Shown piece by piece: positions 18,204-26,485 of a stretch of 64,000 nucleotides of DNA. Below the pieces are notes generated by a model that saw only the letters and a list, made by a program, of their open reading frames with translations, ran no database searches and was not told the DNA's origin. Numbering within the stretch: position 1 is the first letter of the stretch; the number at the start of each line of letters is the position of its first letter. The translations under genes and the position numbers were made by a program. Source of the DNA: Paraflavitalea devenefica (GTDB taxonomy: Bacteria > Bacteroidota > Bacteroidia > Chitinophagales > Chitinophagaceae); NCBI RefSeq assembly GCF_011759375.1, contig NZ_JAARML010000002.1, forward strand, positions 620,001-684,000, read 5' to 3'.

Positions 18204-18860
18204 CTATATGTGGGCTTCTTCTTCCATTTCCGCTTTGATAGCTTCCCAATTCTTATGCTTATAGCAGACAGGATCCGGCATTTGATCCGCAACAGTGAAA
18301 TTAGTGAGACCAATAAAAACATCTTTTATCTCATGCCAGGGATATTTCTTTTGATAAATCGCTAACAAGTCTACCAGACGATGTGTTTCCAGGATTTCAG
18401 ACAGGTCCCAAAAATCCTTTTTACGGCCTCCACGAGATATAGTATCCAACTTCATTGCCGCAATATCCTCAATGGTTGCTAACCTGATTCCTTGTTCTTC
18501 TATCGGCGGATCTAAAAACGGAGCATCCCAATAAAGAATATCCGTCTTTACACTGGTTCTTTCATCATCTCCGATAAATAGGTAAAGTCCCTGATTATTA
18601 ATTTGATCAGCAGGGCCTGTAATCGCCCCGGTTTCTTCTACATAGGGAAATTGCAGTTTGACTGCCTCCAAAATGTGGTAAAAAGGAATTTCGCCGTAAG
18701 GACCATCACAAAACATATCAATATCTACCGACTCCCTGTGTCCCCGGAGCAAACTTAAAGCTGTACCGCCAACTAACCTGAAGTCAGTTAGCACTGGCAT
18801 GCCCATCAATCTGACTAAAACATTGAATAGTTCGTTGCCTGTGGTTTTGCGGTGAAGCAT
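18204..18860 (-). CDS. AbiEii-type nucleotidyltransferase toxin-like protein
   Basis: The product has 218 residues and the AbiEii/AbiGii nucleotidyltransferase motifs: GGTALSLL (31-38), the RESVDIDMF metal-binding pair (Asp46, Asp48), KTDI (105-108) and the C-terminal KLDTISRGGRKKDFWDL block (137-153). Known AbiEii-family toxins transfer nucleotides to RNA, including tRNA, and are neutralised by a cognate antitoxin. The start overlaps the preceding small gene by 46 bases, which indicates translational coupling. A hairpin (GGTTGC AGGA GCAACC, 18184-18199) lies just downstream. All the catalytic motifs I can check are intact, so the enzyme should be active. Whether it acts as a toxin here is inference. 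Confidence 0.85.
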   Translation of the reverse strand: MLHRKTTGNELFNVLVRLMGMPVLTDFRLVGGTALSLLRGHRESVDIDMFCDGPYGEIPFYHILEAVKLQFPYVEETGAITGPADQINNQGLYLFIGDDERTSVKTDILYWDAPFLDPPIEEQGIRLATIEDIAAMKLDTISRGGRKKDFWDLSEILETHRLVDLLAIYQKKYPWHEIKDVFIGLTNFTVADQMPDPVCYKHKNWEAIKAEMEEEAHI

Positions 18861-19132
18861 TTAAAATCACTATTGTGAAGATGAAAAAGCCTGCGGGAGA
18901 TTACCGCGGCCCGTGGTAGAAGGCGTTCGGAATTAGTAACAATTGAGCGTACCCTGTTTCTTCCATAATAGCGGATGATTTCTCTAATATCATCTAATGT
19001 ACCTCGCTCCATCGCCCTGATGATTGTAAATTCAGGGTAACGATCGAAGTCGAGCCGCGCCAGATCTATATCCCAAAAGGCACGACGTGACAATGAAGGT
19101 TTCGTTATGGAAGAATTAGCTTGCACACTCAA
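18815..19132 (-). CDS. DUF6922-like small protein, probable partner (antitoxin) of the AbiEii-type gene
   Basis: The product is about 105 residues and overlaps the nucleotidyltransferase gene by 46 bases. The core reads RAFWDIDLARLDFDRYPEFTIIRAMERGTLDD, a pattern I associate with DUF6922 proteins encoded next to AbiEii-like toxins. The open frame begins at a TTG (19132) that is itself the end of TATATTTG, a good minus-strand match to the -7 promoter box. A GTG at 19126 is therefore a plausible alternative start, and the message may have almost no leader. Antitoxin function is inferred from position, size and overlap. Confidence 0.7.
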   Translation of the reverse strand: MSVQANSSITKPSLSRRAFWDIDLARLDFDRYPEFTIIRAMERGTLDDIREIIRYYGRNRVRSIVTNSERLLPRAAVISRRLFHLHNSDFKCFTAKPQATNYSMF

Positions 19133-19265
19133 ATATACAAAAAAGGCAGATCATATACCTGGCCAATTCTCCGAAGGAATAGGGTGTTTTTAAGGCCAGG
19201 GGAGCTGAATTCCGGCTTCTGAATGCTGTATTCTAAACTACCTTTAAAACGTACAATCCCCTCAT

Positions 19266-20069
19266 ATGAGACTATTTTTCATTTGTTTGCTCTTTCTCTT
19301 CTCCTGCCGGAGCAACCAATACATCACGATTCCGGTACGCCCGGTAAACGGGATGACCGGCACGGTCTTTTACAAACAGGTCATTCCCCTCAGCCGCGAG
19401 GAGCGGGAGACCATCACGGTGAAAGAAGTGTTATCGGGCAATATTCCTCCTTTCCTCAAGTATTTTGTGCGGGTGGAAACGGAAATGACCGACTCGCTGG
19501 GCATTGCCCACCAGGCGGTTTATTTTGTGGCACCCGATTACCTGTCGGTAGGCAGTCAGGCCGATTTTGCCCGTATCCCCTTAACGCCCATGGCCGCCCA
19601 GAAGATTGCCGACGGGCTCAACTGTTTCCTGCCCACCCGCAAGATGGTGAATGCTATTTACCGGCAATCGACCGTGAAGCTGGAACCCATTCCCCTGTAC
19701 CAGTACCGCGACAGCGCCCTCATCTTCTGGCACCACCACCTGATGATCGAAGGGCAGCGGCAGCAACGCCGGGGGCTGATAGCGGGGATCAAAAAGGATG
19801 TGGTGATCTCGGGTAAAGTATCGCGCGATAGCAGGCCCCACCGGGTAGCCATTTATGGCTGGCACCAACCGGACGGGCAGCCCATTCAGCCCCTGTATAC
19901 CGGGCATGTAGATTGGTATGTGGATTACAGTCACGGCATCCGGCTGGTGTACCGCAGGGTGAAAGTGGATGGCCGCTGGATGGATTATGAGGAGGTGTTG
20001 AAGAGCCCGCTGTTGAAGAAGCTCTTGTGTGATGAGGAGGATTGCGACTTCTACCGGTATGAGTATTAG
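19266..20069 (+). CDS. Conserved lipoprotein of unknown function
   Basis: The product has 267 residues and a short lipoprotein signal (MRLFFICLLFLFSC, Cys14). The mature protein carries distinctive segments (LTPMAAQKIADGLNCFLPTRKMV, YGWHQPDGQPIQPL and HVDWYVDYSHGIRLV). I recall the last as a conserved block of an uncharacterised family, without a known activity. The His, Asp and Trp content of the C-terminal half could form an active site, but nothing identifies a reaction. It lies 33 bases before the purine nucleoside phosphorylase on the same strand, and the two are probably co-transcribed. Confidence 0.75.
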   Translation: MRLFFICLLFLFSCRSNQYITIPVRPVNGMTGTVFYKQVIPLSREERETITVKEVLSGNIPPFLKYFVRVETEMTDSLGIAHQAVYFVAPDYLSVGSQADFARIPLTPMAAQKIADGLNCFLPTRKMVNAIYRQSTVKLEPIPLYQYRDSALIFWHHHLMIEGQRQQRRGLIAGIKKDVVISGKVSRDSRPHRVAIYGWHQPDGQPIQPLYTGHVDWYVDYSHGIRLVYRRVKVDGRWMDYEEVLKSPLLKKLLCDEEDCDFYRYEY

Positions 20070-20102
20070 AAGTCCGGCTTTCCGATTATCTTCGCGCACA
20101 TT

Positions 20103-20921
20103 ATGGCAATTATTCAACAGTTACGCGAGACCACCGATTATATTCAACGACTTTATCCGCATACCCCTGAAGCTGGTATTGTGCTGGGCAGCGGCCTGGG
20201 CAATTTTGCCGCTGAGATCAGGATCGAAAAAGAGATCCCTTACAGTGAGCTTCCGCATTTCCCCGTATCTACCGTAGAAGGGCATTCCGGCAAGCTGATC
20301 TTTGGTGAGCTGGGTGGCCGGAAGATCGTGGCCATGGCCGGCCGTTTCCATTTTTATGAAGGCTACTCGCCCGAACAGGTCACTTATCCCATCCGGGTGA
20401 TGAAGCTGCTGGGTATTCAACACCTGTTGATATCCAATGCTGCCGGTGGCGTGAACCCCGCTTTTAAGGTGGGCGACCTGATGCTGATCACGGACCATAT
20501 CAGTCTGGCCATTGTGAACCCCCTGATCGGCAGGAACCATACCGAACTGGGGCCGCGTTTTCCCGATATGAGCGAGCCTTACTGCAAGGCATTGCAACAA
20601 AAAACAAAAGCCATGGCGGCTTCCCTGGGTATTACCCTGCGGGAAGGCGTGTATTTCGGTGTTACCGGTCCGACGTTTGAGACCAGGGCCGAATATAAAA
20701 TGATCCAGGTACTGGGCGGTGATGCCGTGGGCATGAGTACGGTGCAGGAGGTGATCATTGCCGTGCACATGGGACTACCGGTGGTGGCCATCAGCATTAT
20801 TACCGACCTGGGCATCCGGGAGGAAGACAATATTATCACCCATGAAGAGGTGCTGGAGGCGGCTGCCAAAGCGGAGCCCAAGCTGTCGGCGATTTTTAAA
20901 GGGTTGCTGGCGGGGTTGTAG
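20103..20921 (+). CDS. punA: Purine-nucleoside phosphorylase, type I
   Basis: The product has 272 residues, the length of trimeric PNPs. It cleaves purine ribonucleosides with phosphate to free base and ribose-1-phosphate in purine salvage. Family motifs are GSGLGNFA near the start (phosphate site), VEGHSGKLIFGEL, VAMAGRFHFYEGY, the substrate segment ISNAAGGVNP, and the purine-binding block FGVTGPTFETRAEYKM with GMSTVQEVIIA. It directly follows the lipoprotein gene. Hairpin repeats lie just after its stop codon. Confidence 0.96.
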   Translation: MAIIQQLRETTDYIQRLYPHTPEAGIVLGSGLGNFAAEIRIEKEIPYSELPHFPVSTVEGHSGKLIFGELGGRKIVAMAGRFHFYEGYSPEQVTYPIRVMKLLGIQHLLISNAAGGVNPAFKVGDLMLITDHISLAIVNPLIGRNHTELGPRFPDMSEPYCKALQQKTKAMAASLGITLREGVYFGVTGPTFETRAEYKMIQVLGGDAVGMSTVQEVIIAVHMGLPVVAISIITDLGIREEDNIITHEEVLEAAAKAEPKLSAIFKGLLAGL

Positions 20922-20962
20922 ACTTAGCCGGGAAGGCGGAAAGGCGGGAAGCACCCTTCGAC

Positions 20963-21011
20963 AAAGCCGGAGGCTTTGAAATAGGCGTCACTAGCCGGAG
21001 GCTAGCGACTG
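20963..21011. repeat. Paired hairpins with conserved GGA loops
   Basis: Two adjacent stem-loops are present, AAAGCC-GGA-GGCTTT (20963-20977) and CTAGCC-GGA-GGCTAG (20991-21005). The second is framed by GTCA and CGACTG. The same frame and loop, with a changed but still paired stem, occur at 27359-27383, so the stem bases co-vary. Confidence 0.7.
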
Positions 21012-21119
21012 AAGAGACTGGCAACAGCCAAGAGGATGTTATTAATAGGAAGATTAACTTTTGTATAATTGGCAGGCCGGTATTAATCAGTAATTTGTTC
21101 CCCAAATTTTAAGGCATAC

Positions 21120-23156
21120 GTGTTGAGGATTTTTTATATACTTTTTGGAATAGCGCTGTTATCGGCCGGCTTTGTAAGCACTGCATCTGCCCAGCGGGGC
21201 GCTATTGACCGGATCAGGGGCATGGGCGGCAACCTGGGCAGCGCCGGCAGCGGTAAAGGCGATAGCGTAACCCACCGTACGGGCCTGGAAGATTCCATTA
21301 CGATCAATTTCCGCTTTTTGGATTCCACCCGCCTACGCGGTTTTGATTCCACCATTTATGATTTTACCCGGAAGGTGCCTATGCCCTGGTACAACGTGCA
21401 CCTGGGCAATTTTGGCAGCGCTTCCCGCAGCCTGTTGTTTACGCCCCTTATGCAATCGGGCTGGGACCATGGCTTTCACGCCTATGACAATTACAATTTT
21501 ACGGCGGCGGAAACTAGGTTCTATAACACTACACGACCTTATACCGAAATGAACTATCTGCTGGGCTCGCGGGCCGAGCAGATGATCAATATCGTGCATA
21601 CGCAGAATATTGGCCCCCTCTTAAATATAGGCATTCAATACCGGCTGATCAATTCACCCGGTACTTTCCAGAATATGAATGACAACCACAACAGTTACCG
21701 CTTCAGTTCCTGGTACCAGTCGAAAAACAAGCGTTACCAGCATTTCGTTATCCTGGTGGGTAATAAGCTACAGGCGGGTGAGAACGGTGGTATTAAAACG
21801 GATCAACCTTACCTCGATACAACTGGTTTTGATGAGCGCTTCACCATTCCCACCCAATTGGGCGCCGAGAAGGTGAATAACCGGAATTTCTTTCAAACGG
21901 TTATCGGTACGGGCACTTATTTTACCAATGCCACGTACCTGATGCGGCAGCAATATGACCTGGGGCAAAAGGATTCTATTGTGACAGATTCCACCGTGAT
22001 CCCGCTGTTTTATCCGCGCTTAAGGCTGGAACATACCGTCAGCTACAGTACCTATAAATACCGCTTCCGGGATAATGAAATTGTTGACAGTGCGTATTAT
22101 AAGGACAACTATGGTCTTGACATGGTGACTCCGCGTGATTCTTTTTTCATCCAGGATTACTGGACCGACCTGACGAATGATTTCTCCATCTACCAGTTTC
22201 CCGATGCCAAGAACGCCCAGCAATTTGTAAAGGTGGGCGCTGCTTTTCAAATGCTCAGCGGCAAGTTTGATTCGGGCAGGGTAGCGGTGAAGGAGCATAA
22301 CTTTTTTGTACATGGCGAATACCGTAACAGGACCCGCAATAAGAAATGGGATATATCGGCCAATGGCCGTTTTTATGTAAACGGGCTGAATGCCGGCGAT
22401 TATGATGCCTATATCAGTCTGCAGCGGTATATCAGTCAGCAGGTCGGTTACCTGCAGGTAGGTTTCCAGAATACCAACCGTACGCCCTCTTATGTATTTG
22501 ACCAGGCCAGCAGTTTTTACCTGCCCACTGCGGTGGCGGATACTTTCAATAAGGAGAACATCACCCATATTTTTGCTACGCTCGATCAGCCGCGGTACCG
22601 GCTGAAATTGTCGGGCAGCTATTACCTGGTGACCAACCTGACCTATTTCAGCTCCATGCTGCAGCCCAACCAGGAACCTACCTTGTTTAACCTGCTACGC
22701 ATAACGGCCGAAAAGCAATTCCGCCTGGGCAGGCGCGGCTGGAACTGGAAAACCTGGATCATCCTGCAGCAACGCGCGGGCGACGGGCCGGTGAATGTGC
22801 CTTTATTGACCACCCGCAATACGATCGGGTATGATGGTAACCTGGGATTCAAAAACCTGAACATCAGTTTTGGATTGGAAGGCCGGTATTTTACGGCCTA
22901 TAAGGCGCCGGGTTATTCACCGCTGCTGGGCCAGTATTATTTCCAGGATACTGCCACGATCCAATTAAAGATGCCTGATCTCAGCGCTTACCTGCATTTC
23001 CGCATTAAGAGCTTCAATGCGTATGTACGGGCGGAGAATTTAAATACTTTCGATCCTGGCAAGGGCGGATTTTCCAATAATAATATTCCCACGTTTAATT
23101 ATCCCTATCCCGGCCTGCAGATACGGGTGGGGATCTTTTGGAGCTTTGTGAATTAG
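21120..23156 (+). CDS. Putative outer-membrane porin
   Basis: The product has 678 residues and starts at GTG (21120), with a signal peptide (LFGIALLSAGFVSTASAQ). The rest is a string of alternating hydrophobic/aromatic beta-strands typical of a barrel, with a final strand LQIRVGIFWSFVN ending in the usual aromatic-X pattern. Early segments (DSTIYDFTRKVPMPWYNVHLGNFGSA) match the 'putative porin' family of Bacteroidota. A Gly/Arg-rich linker follows the signal. It comes after punA and a hairpin repeat on the same strand. Substrate unknown. Confidence 0.8.
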   Translation: MLRIFYILFGIALLSAGFVSTASAQRGAIDRIRGMGGNLGSAGSGKGDSVTHRTGLEDSITINFRFLDSTRLRGFDSTIYDFTRKVPMPWYNVHLGNFGSASRSLLFTPLMQSGWDHGFHAYDNYNFTAAETRFYNTTRPYTEMNYLLGSRAEQMINIVHTQNIGPLLNIGIQYRLINSPGTFQNMNDNHNSYRFSSWYQSKNKRYQHFVILVGNKLQAGENGGIKTDQPYLDTTGFDERFTIPTQLGAEKVNNRNFFQTVIGTGTYFTNATYLMRQQYDLGQKDSIVTDSTVIPLFYPRLRLEHTVSYSTYKYRFRDNEIVDSAYYKDNYGLDMVTPRDSFFIQDYWTDLTNDFSIYQFPDAKNAQQFVKVGAAFQMLSGKFDSGRVAVKEHNFFVHGEYRNRTRNKKWDISANGRFYVNGLNAGDYDAYISLQRYISQQVGYLQVGFQNTNRTPSYVFDQASSFYLPTAVADTFNKENITHIFATLDQPRYRLKLSGSYYLVTNLTYFSSMLQPNQEPTLFNLLRITAEKQFRLGRRGWNWKTWIILQQRAGDGPVNVPLLTTRNTIGYDGNLGFKNLNISFGLEGRYFTAYKAPGYSPLLGQYYFQDTATIQLKMPDLSAYLHFRIKSFNAYVRAENLNTFDPGKGGFSNNNIPTFNYPYPGLQIRVGIFWSFVN

Positions 23157-23190
23157 AATTAGAATTAGAATACAGAATACAGAATACAGT
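23157..23190. repeat. Short-word tandem repeat (GAATTA / GAATACA)
   Basis: Three GAATTA-type units are followed by three GAATACA-type units between two convergent genes. This is the same kind of slipped-word DNA as the palindrome arms elsewhere, but only one arm is visible. Confidence 0.5.
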
Positions 23191-23201
23191 AGGCGTCCCC
23201 T

Positions 23202-23744
23202 TTATAACCAATATTTATTTTCCAGGTTTTTTAATACCCCATTGCGTTTGGCGCGTTTGGAGCGGCGCAGGAGGTAGGGCATGATGAAGGAGAAGAAACC
23301 GGGCAGGCGGGTATCCGTCAGGTCCAGCAATACCGCCAGGTGGTCCATCTTTTTCGGGATGCCTTTTTTATTGGTCTCGCCGTCATCTGCCAGGCCATAG
23401 CCAATAGCGATCCCTTTTTCAAAACCGGTGGAGCCCGGCGTCAGCTTAACCTGGAAGCGGATGGGCGTTTTGCCGGCATTGTAAAAGCGGTGCAATTCTT
23501 TCACACCTGCGACGGCTGTTTCGCCGGGTTTTAAATGCAATTGTCTTGTTTTGAGCCCAATGCTCAACACCCCTTCCACGGCTGTAAACTCTTCTTCAAA
23601 ACTCACATGGTAATGTAAGGTATTGCCGCCGCCTGCCTCCAGCTCTACTTCCAGCAGGGTATAAGCGCCATTGGTCTCCCGGCTGCTTTTGAGTAAGGTG
23701 ACTTTGTCTTTAATAAGCGGGTTTTCAAAAATTCTTCTTTCCAT
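23202..23744 (-). CDS. Cupin-domain protein
   Basis: The product is 180 residues from the ATG at 23744 (MERRIFENPLIKDKVT). The frame extends upstream, but that part lacks homology-like character and reaches toward the divergent gene. A single beta-barrel cupin is visible: the first metal-site motif TLHYHVSFEEEFTAVEGVL and the second KPGETAVAGVKELHRFYN. The C-terminal 40 residues are basic and hydrophobic (FSFIMPYLLRRSKRAKR). Cupins range from metal enzymes to binding proteins, and nothing here selects one. It is convergent with the porin gene. Confidence 0.8.
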   Translation of the reverse strand: MERRIFENPLIKDKVTLLKSSRETNGAYTLLEVELEAGGGNTLHYHVSFEEEFTAVEGVLSIGLKTRQLHLKPGETAVAGVKELHRFYNAGKTPIRFQVKLTPGSTGFEKGIAIGYGLADDGETNKKGIPKKMDHLAVLLDLTDTRLPGFFSFIMPYLLRRSKRAKRNGVLKNLENKYWL

Positions 23745-23903
23745 GGCCTGTAAATTGAAGGTTAAAAGTAGGCGCTGTGCCAGGCCGGCCAAAGCGGGCA
23801 TGGTATAATATGCCGGAAAAGGAAGATGAATTGTTATTATTGAGGTATAACGGTGGGCAGACTGCTTATTGTTATGTACTTTCACGTGCGAAAAATGATC
23901 AAT

Positions 23904-24398
23904 ATGAAAAACAAACACATTGTATCCGTTACTGTATCATTGTTAGTAGTGCTTCTGTTTACTGCCTGCTCTACCAGTAAGGTAGCTGCACCCGATGGCA
24001 GTGGGAATGTAAATCTGAAAGGTACCTGGACCGTTCAGGACGTTAGTTTTGAGGGCATTTCAAAGAATGGTTTTAAGGTGACTGTTTTTGACGATGCGCC
24101 TTATAGCTGTTTCATTGGCAGCCAGTGGAACCTGATTGCCAGCGGCAATGGCTCGTATACGATCCCTTCCTCAACGGGTTGTGCGGCCGGGGAAAGGACC
24201 ATTTTCTGGGGTGTGCAAACGGAGAATGGAACGCCTGTTTTCCTGTTCAAAAAGCTGCCTCCCGGCGCCAAGCCGCAAAAAATCACCGATGGCTTTAAGA
24301 TGACGGTTAAGTCGGTGACTGCCAATTCTATGGTGTTGCAGGATGATATCTATTTTGAGGGTAAAACGATCTATATCAATTATCATTTCTCCCGGTAA
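23904..24398 (+). CDS. Lipocalin-like lipoprotein
   Basis: The product is 164 residues from the ATG at 23904, which gives a proper lipoprotein signal (VSLLVVLLFTACSTSK). The mature part opens with the lipocalin-type strand motif LKGTWTVQDVSFEG and has a small beta-barrel pattern. Cys residues at CFIGSQW and TGCAAGERT could form a disulfide. Lipocalins bind small hydrophobic molecules; the ligand is unknown. A terminator hairpin follows at 24425-24460, separating it from the metal cluster. Confidence 0.75.
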   Translation: MKNKHIVSVTVSLLVVLLFTACSTSKVAAPDGSGNVNLKGTWTVQDVSFEGISKNGFKVTVFDDAPYSCFIGSQWNLIASGNGSYTIPSSTGCAAGERTIFWGVQTENGTPVFLFKKLPPGAKPQKITDGFKMTVKSVTANSMVLQDDIYFEGKTIYINYHFSR

Positions 24399-24424
24399 GA
24401 ACTTAAAGATGTGGTTTTTATGTT

Positions 24425-24460
24425 AAAGCTGCCTTTCGGGGCAGCTTTGCTTTCTTTTTA
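24425..24460 (+). terminator. Rho-independent terminator of the lipocalin-like gene
   Basis: The stem AAAGCTGCC / GGCAGCTTT with a six-base loop is followed by GCTTTCTTTTT, 27 bases after the stop codon. Confidence 0.8.
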
Positions 24461-24473
24461 CAGAACAGGGAGT

Positions 24474-24481
24474 TATCTTTG
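24474..24481 (+). promoter_or_regulatory. Bacteroidota-type -7 box (TATCTTTG) of the metal cluster
   Basis: TATCTTTG matches TAnnTTTG exactly and ends eight bases before the ATG of the HYC_CC_PP gene, so the transcript would be nearly leaderless. The nearest TTTG upstream is 24 bases away, longer than the usual 19-21, which lowers confidence. Confidence 0.5.
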
Positions 24482-24489
24482 CTACAGAG

Positions 24490-24876
24490 ATGAAAAAGGC
24501 CATCATTGCGATATTAGCCATTTTGTATGTAACCGTTGCCAGTGGGGTAGTGGTGAATGTACATTATTGCATGGGGCGTATCGCATCCGTGGAATATGGG
24601 TATGATGACCACGATGTTTGTAGCAAGTGTGGCATGAGTAGCCAAAAGAAAGGCTGCTGCCATACCGAATACAAACTGATCAAACTGCAGGACGAACACC
24701 AACTGGTAAAGGCATCCATTGCCTTCTCCGCCTTGCCTGCGATTGTTCCTGCGCAGCCGCCTCTTTTTCAGCAACCGCTTTCCGGGGCCCATCAATATCT
24801 GGCCCTTCAATACCATTCTCCGCCGGACTCCCGGCTTAATAGTGTTTATCTTTCTAATTGCGTTTTCAGAATTTGA
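24490..24876 (+). CDS. HYC_CC_PP family protein (metal-cluster small protein)
   Basis: The product has 128 residues with the three signatures that name this Bacteroidota family: HYC (25-27), CC (56-57) and PP in HSPPDS (about 108-110). An N-terminal hydrophobic segment (IIAILAILYVTVASGVVV) serves as a signal or anchor. A further CSKC pair (44-47) adds to a Cys/His-rich loop suited to metal binding. Members commonly sit with HMA-domain and TonB-receptor genes, as here. It is the first gene of the metal cluster and follows its own -7 box. Function is not established; copper or other soft-metal handling is inferred. Confidence 0.88.
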   Translation: MKKAIIAILAILYVTVASGVVVNVHYCMGRIASVEYGYDDHDVCSKCGMSSQKKGCCHTEYKLIKLQDEHQLVKASIAFSALPAIVPAQPPLFQQPLSGAHQYLALQYHSPPDSRLNSVYLSNCVFRI

Positions 24877-24890
24877 TAGTAAAACAGGCA

Positions 24891-24959
24891 AGTGGTAAGT
24901 GGCTAGTAGCGAGTAGCCCATATTTACCAATAGCCACTAGCCGTTTACCACTCGCTATT
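24891..24959. repeat. Word-built imperfect palindrome (AGTGGTAAGTGGCTAGTAG type)
   Basis: The left arm 24891-24917 and the right arm 24929-24959 are largely complementary (AGTGGTAA..GGCTAGT pairs with ACTAGCC..TTACCACT). Each arm repeats AGTGG/AGTAG words. It lies inside the metal cluster between the first two genes and could attenuate or stabilise the transcript. Confidence 0.6.
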
Positions 24960-25024
24960 TATGTATACGACTTTTCCGCGCCCCAGGCGCTAATCTATTT
25001 TCATTTACTATCAAATAAACAATC

Positions 25025-25420
25025 ATGAAAACGCAACCTATTATTCTCTCTTTTGCTTTAGTAATCTTCTCCGCTTTAACTGCCAGCGCTCAAAAGAAAG
25101 CTGATGTCACCCAGAAAAAAGAAACTTTCAAGGTATGGGGTGAATGCGGCATGTGTAAGAAGACGATCGAGAAAGCCGCCAAAGATTCCGGCGCCCTGGC
25201 CGCTTCCTGGGATACCGACAGCAAACTGCTGACCGTTACGTACAATACCACCAAGACCAGCAACCAGAAGATACAACAGGGCATTGCTGCCGCCGGTTAT
25301 GATACCCGCGACCTCACCGCCGATCATACCGCGTATGACAAGCTGCATGAATGCTGCAAGTATGATCGCAAGGCGGCCGCTGCCAACGCAGAGCAAAAAC
25401 AACCTGCCAGTCATCATTAA
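25025..25420 (+). CDS. Secreted heavy-metal-associated (HMA) domain protein
   Basis: The product has 131 residues with a signal peptide (ILSFALVIFSALTASAQ). An HMA ferredoxin-like fold at about 33-105 carries the metal-binding pair in CGMCKKTIE (Cys41, Cys44). The family's C-terminal AAGYDTRD segment is present. A Cys-rich tail, HECCKYDRK, follows and the protein ends with HH. It is likely a periplasmic metal chaperone, copper being the usual ligand of this motif (inference). It lies 20 bases before the next HMA gene, so the two are co-transcribed. Confidence 0.88.
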   Translation: MKTQPIILSFALVIFSALTASAQKKADVTQKKETFKVWGECGMCKKTIEKAAKDSGALAASWDTDSKLLTVTYNTTKTSNQKIQQGIAAAGYDTRDLTADHTAYDKLHECCKYDRKAAAANAEQKQPASHH

Positions 25421-25440
25421 TCACCTTCAACATTATCAAG

Positions 25441-25986
25441 ATGAAAAAGATGATCCTACTGTTGCTGGTGGTGCTGATGGGCATCACCTCGATGGCGCAA
25501 TTTAAAAATGCCACGCTGCAGGCGGCAGGACTTACCTGTGCGATGTGTACCAAGGCCATTAATAAGGCGCTGGAGCAGGTGGCTTTTATCCAAAGTGTAA
25601 AGGTGGATATCAAAACCTCTTCTTTCCTCCTTGCTTTTAAGGAAGGCGCTACGGTGGATTTTGATGTGATGAAGAAGGCAGTGGAAGATGCCGGCTTTTC
25701 GGTAGCCAAATTAAAAGTAACCGGTGTTTTTGATAAGGTGGAGGTGCAAAATGACGCCCATGTGCAGATAGATGGCAAAACTTTTCACTTCCTCAATATC
25801 AGCAAGCAAACCCTGCAGGGCGAGAAAGCGATTACGCTGGTGGATAAAGATTTTGTGAGTGCCAAGGAGTATAAGAAGTACAGCGCTGCTACCAGTATGG
25901 CTTGTGTGAAGACCGGCCGGGCGCAAAATTGTTGCACCAAAGAAGGCATTGCCGCCGATACCCGCATTTATCATGTAACTATTTAG
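25441..25986 (+). CDS. Secreted HMA-domain protein with Cys-rich C-terminus
   Basis: The product has 181 residues with a signal peptide (ILLLLVVLMGITSMAQ). The HMA domain at about 22-95 has LTCAMCTKAINKAL (Cys33, Cys36) and VEDAGFSV. The second half is a separate beta-rich region (VQIDGKTFHFLNIS) with a late CVKTGRAQNCCTKEG cluster that may provide a second metal site. It sits between the first HMA gene and the TlpA gene, with 20 and 5 bases between genes. Probable role: periplasmic metal binding or transfer. Confidence 0.87.
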   Translation: MKKMILLLLVVLMGITSMAQFKNATLQAAGLTCAMCTKAINKALEQVAFIQSVKVDIKTSSFLLAFKEGATVDFDVMKKAVEDAGFSVAKLKVTGVFDKVEVQNDAHVQIDGKTFHFLNISKQTLQGEKAITLVDKDFVSAKEYKKYSAATSMACVKTGRAQNCCTKEGIAADTRIYHVTI

Positions 25987-25991
25987 GAGAA

Positions 25992-26474
25992 ATGAAACAA
26001 TTTTTTATTGCCTGTTTAATACTATTGGCTACCAGCGTAGCTGCTCATGCGCAACCCAAAAAGGGAGAGAAAGCGCCTGAGATCGCTATTCCTGATGTGG
26101 AAGGCAAAACAGTGAAACTATCCGGCCTGAAAGGAAAAGTAGTGCTGATCGATTTCTGGGCTTCCTGGTGCGGTCCCTGCCGCAAGGCGATGCCCGCCCT
26201 GCGTAAACTGTATGCGGCGAATAAAAGCAAGGGCTTTGAGATATACGGCATTAGTCTGGATGAACGCAAGGGCGACTGGACAAAAGCGATGGGCGCCGAT
26301 AAGATCACCTGGATACAGGTGAATGAGCCCGGTGGATGGGAAAGCGCTACGGCCAAAGCCTGGAATATTGAGCACCTGCCTTCTTCCTTTTTACTGGACA
26401 AGGAAGGGAAGATCGTAGCGGTGGACCCATCAGAAGCGCAACTGAAAAGTTTACTGTCCTCCTTATTACCTTAA
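25992..26474 (+). CDS. TlpA-like periplasmic thiol-disulfide oxidoreductase
   Basis: The product is 160 residues from the ATG at 25992, preceded by AGGAGA, a rare clear Shine-Dalgarno for this lineage. The frame starts earlier but overlaps the previous gene. A signal peptide (ACLILLATSVAAHAQ) leads into an AhpC/TSA-type thioredoxin fold with the active site WASWCGPCRKAMP (Cys60, Cys63) and the cis-Pro region EHLPSSFLLD. It probably keeps cysteine ligands of the neighbouring metal-binding proteins reduced (inference from the operon). Confidence 0.92.
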   Translation: MKQFFIACLILLATSVAAHAQPKKGEKAPEIAIPDVEGKTVKLSGLKGKVVLIDFWASWCGPCRKAMPALRKLYAANKSKGFEIYGISLDERKGDWTKAMGADKITWIQVNEPGGWESATAKAWNIEHLPSSFLLDKEGKIVAVDPSEAQLKSLLSSLLP

Positions 26475-26485
26475 AACCGGTTGCC

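Noticed and set aside
23745..23918. N-terminal extension of the cupin gene
   Set aside because: The extra 58 residues overlap the upstream region of the divergent lipocalin-like gene and show no domain character; MERRIFENP is a better start.
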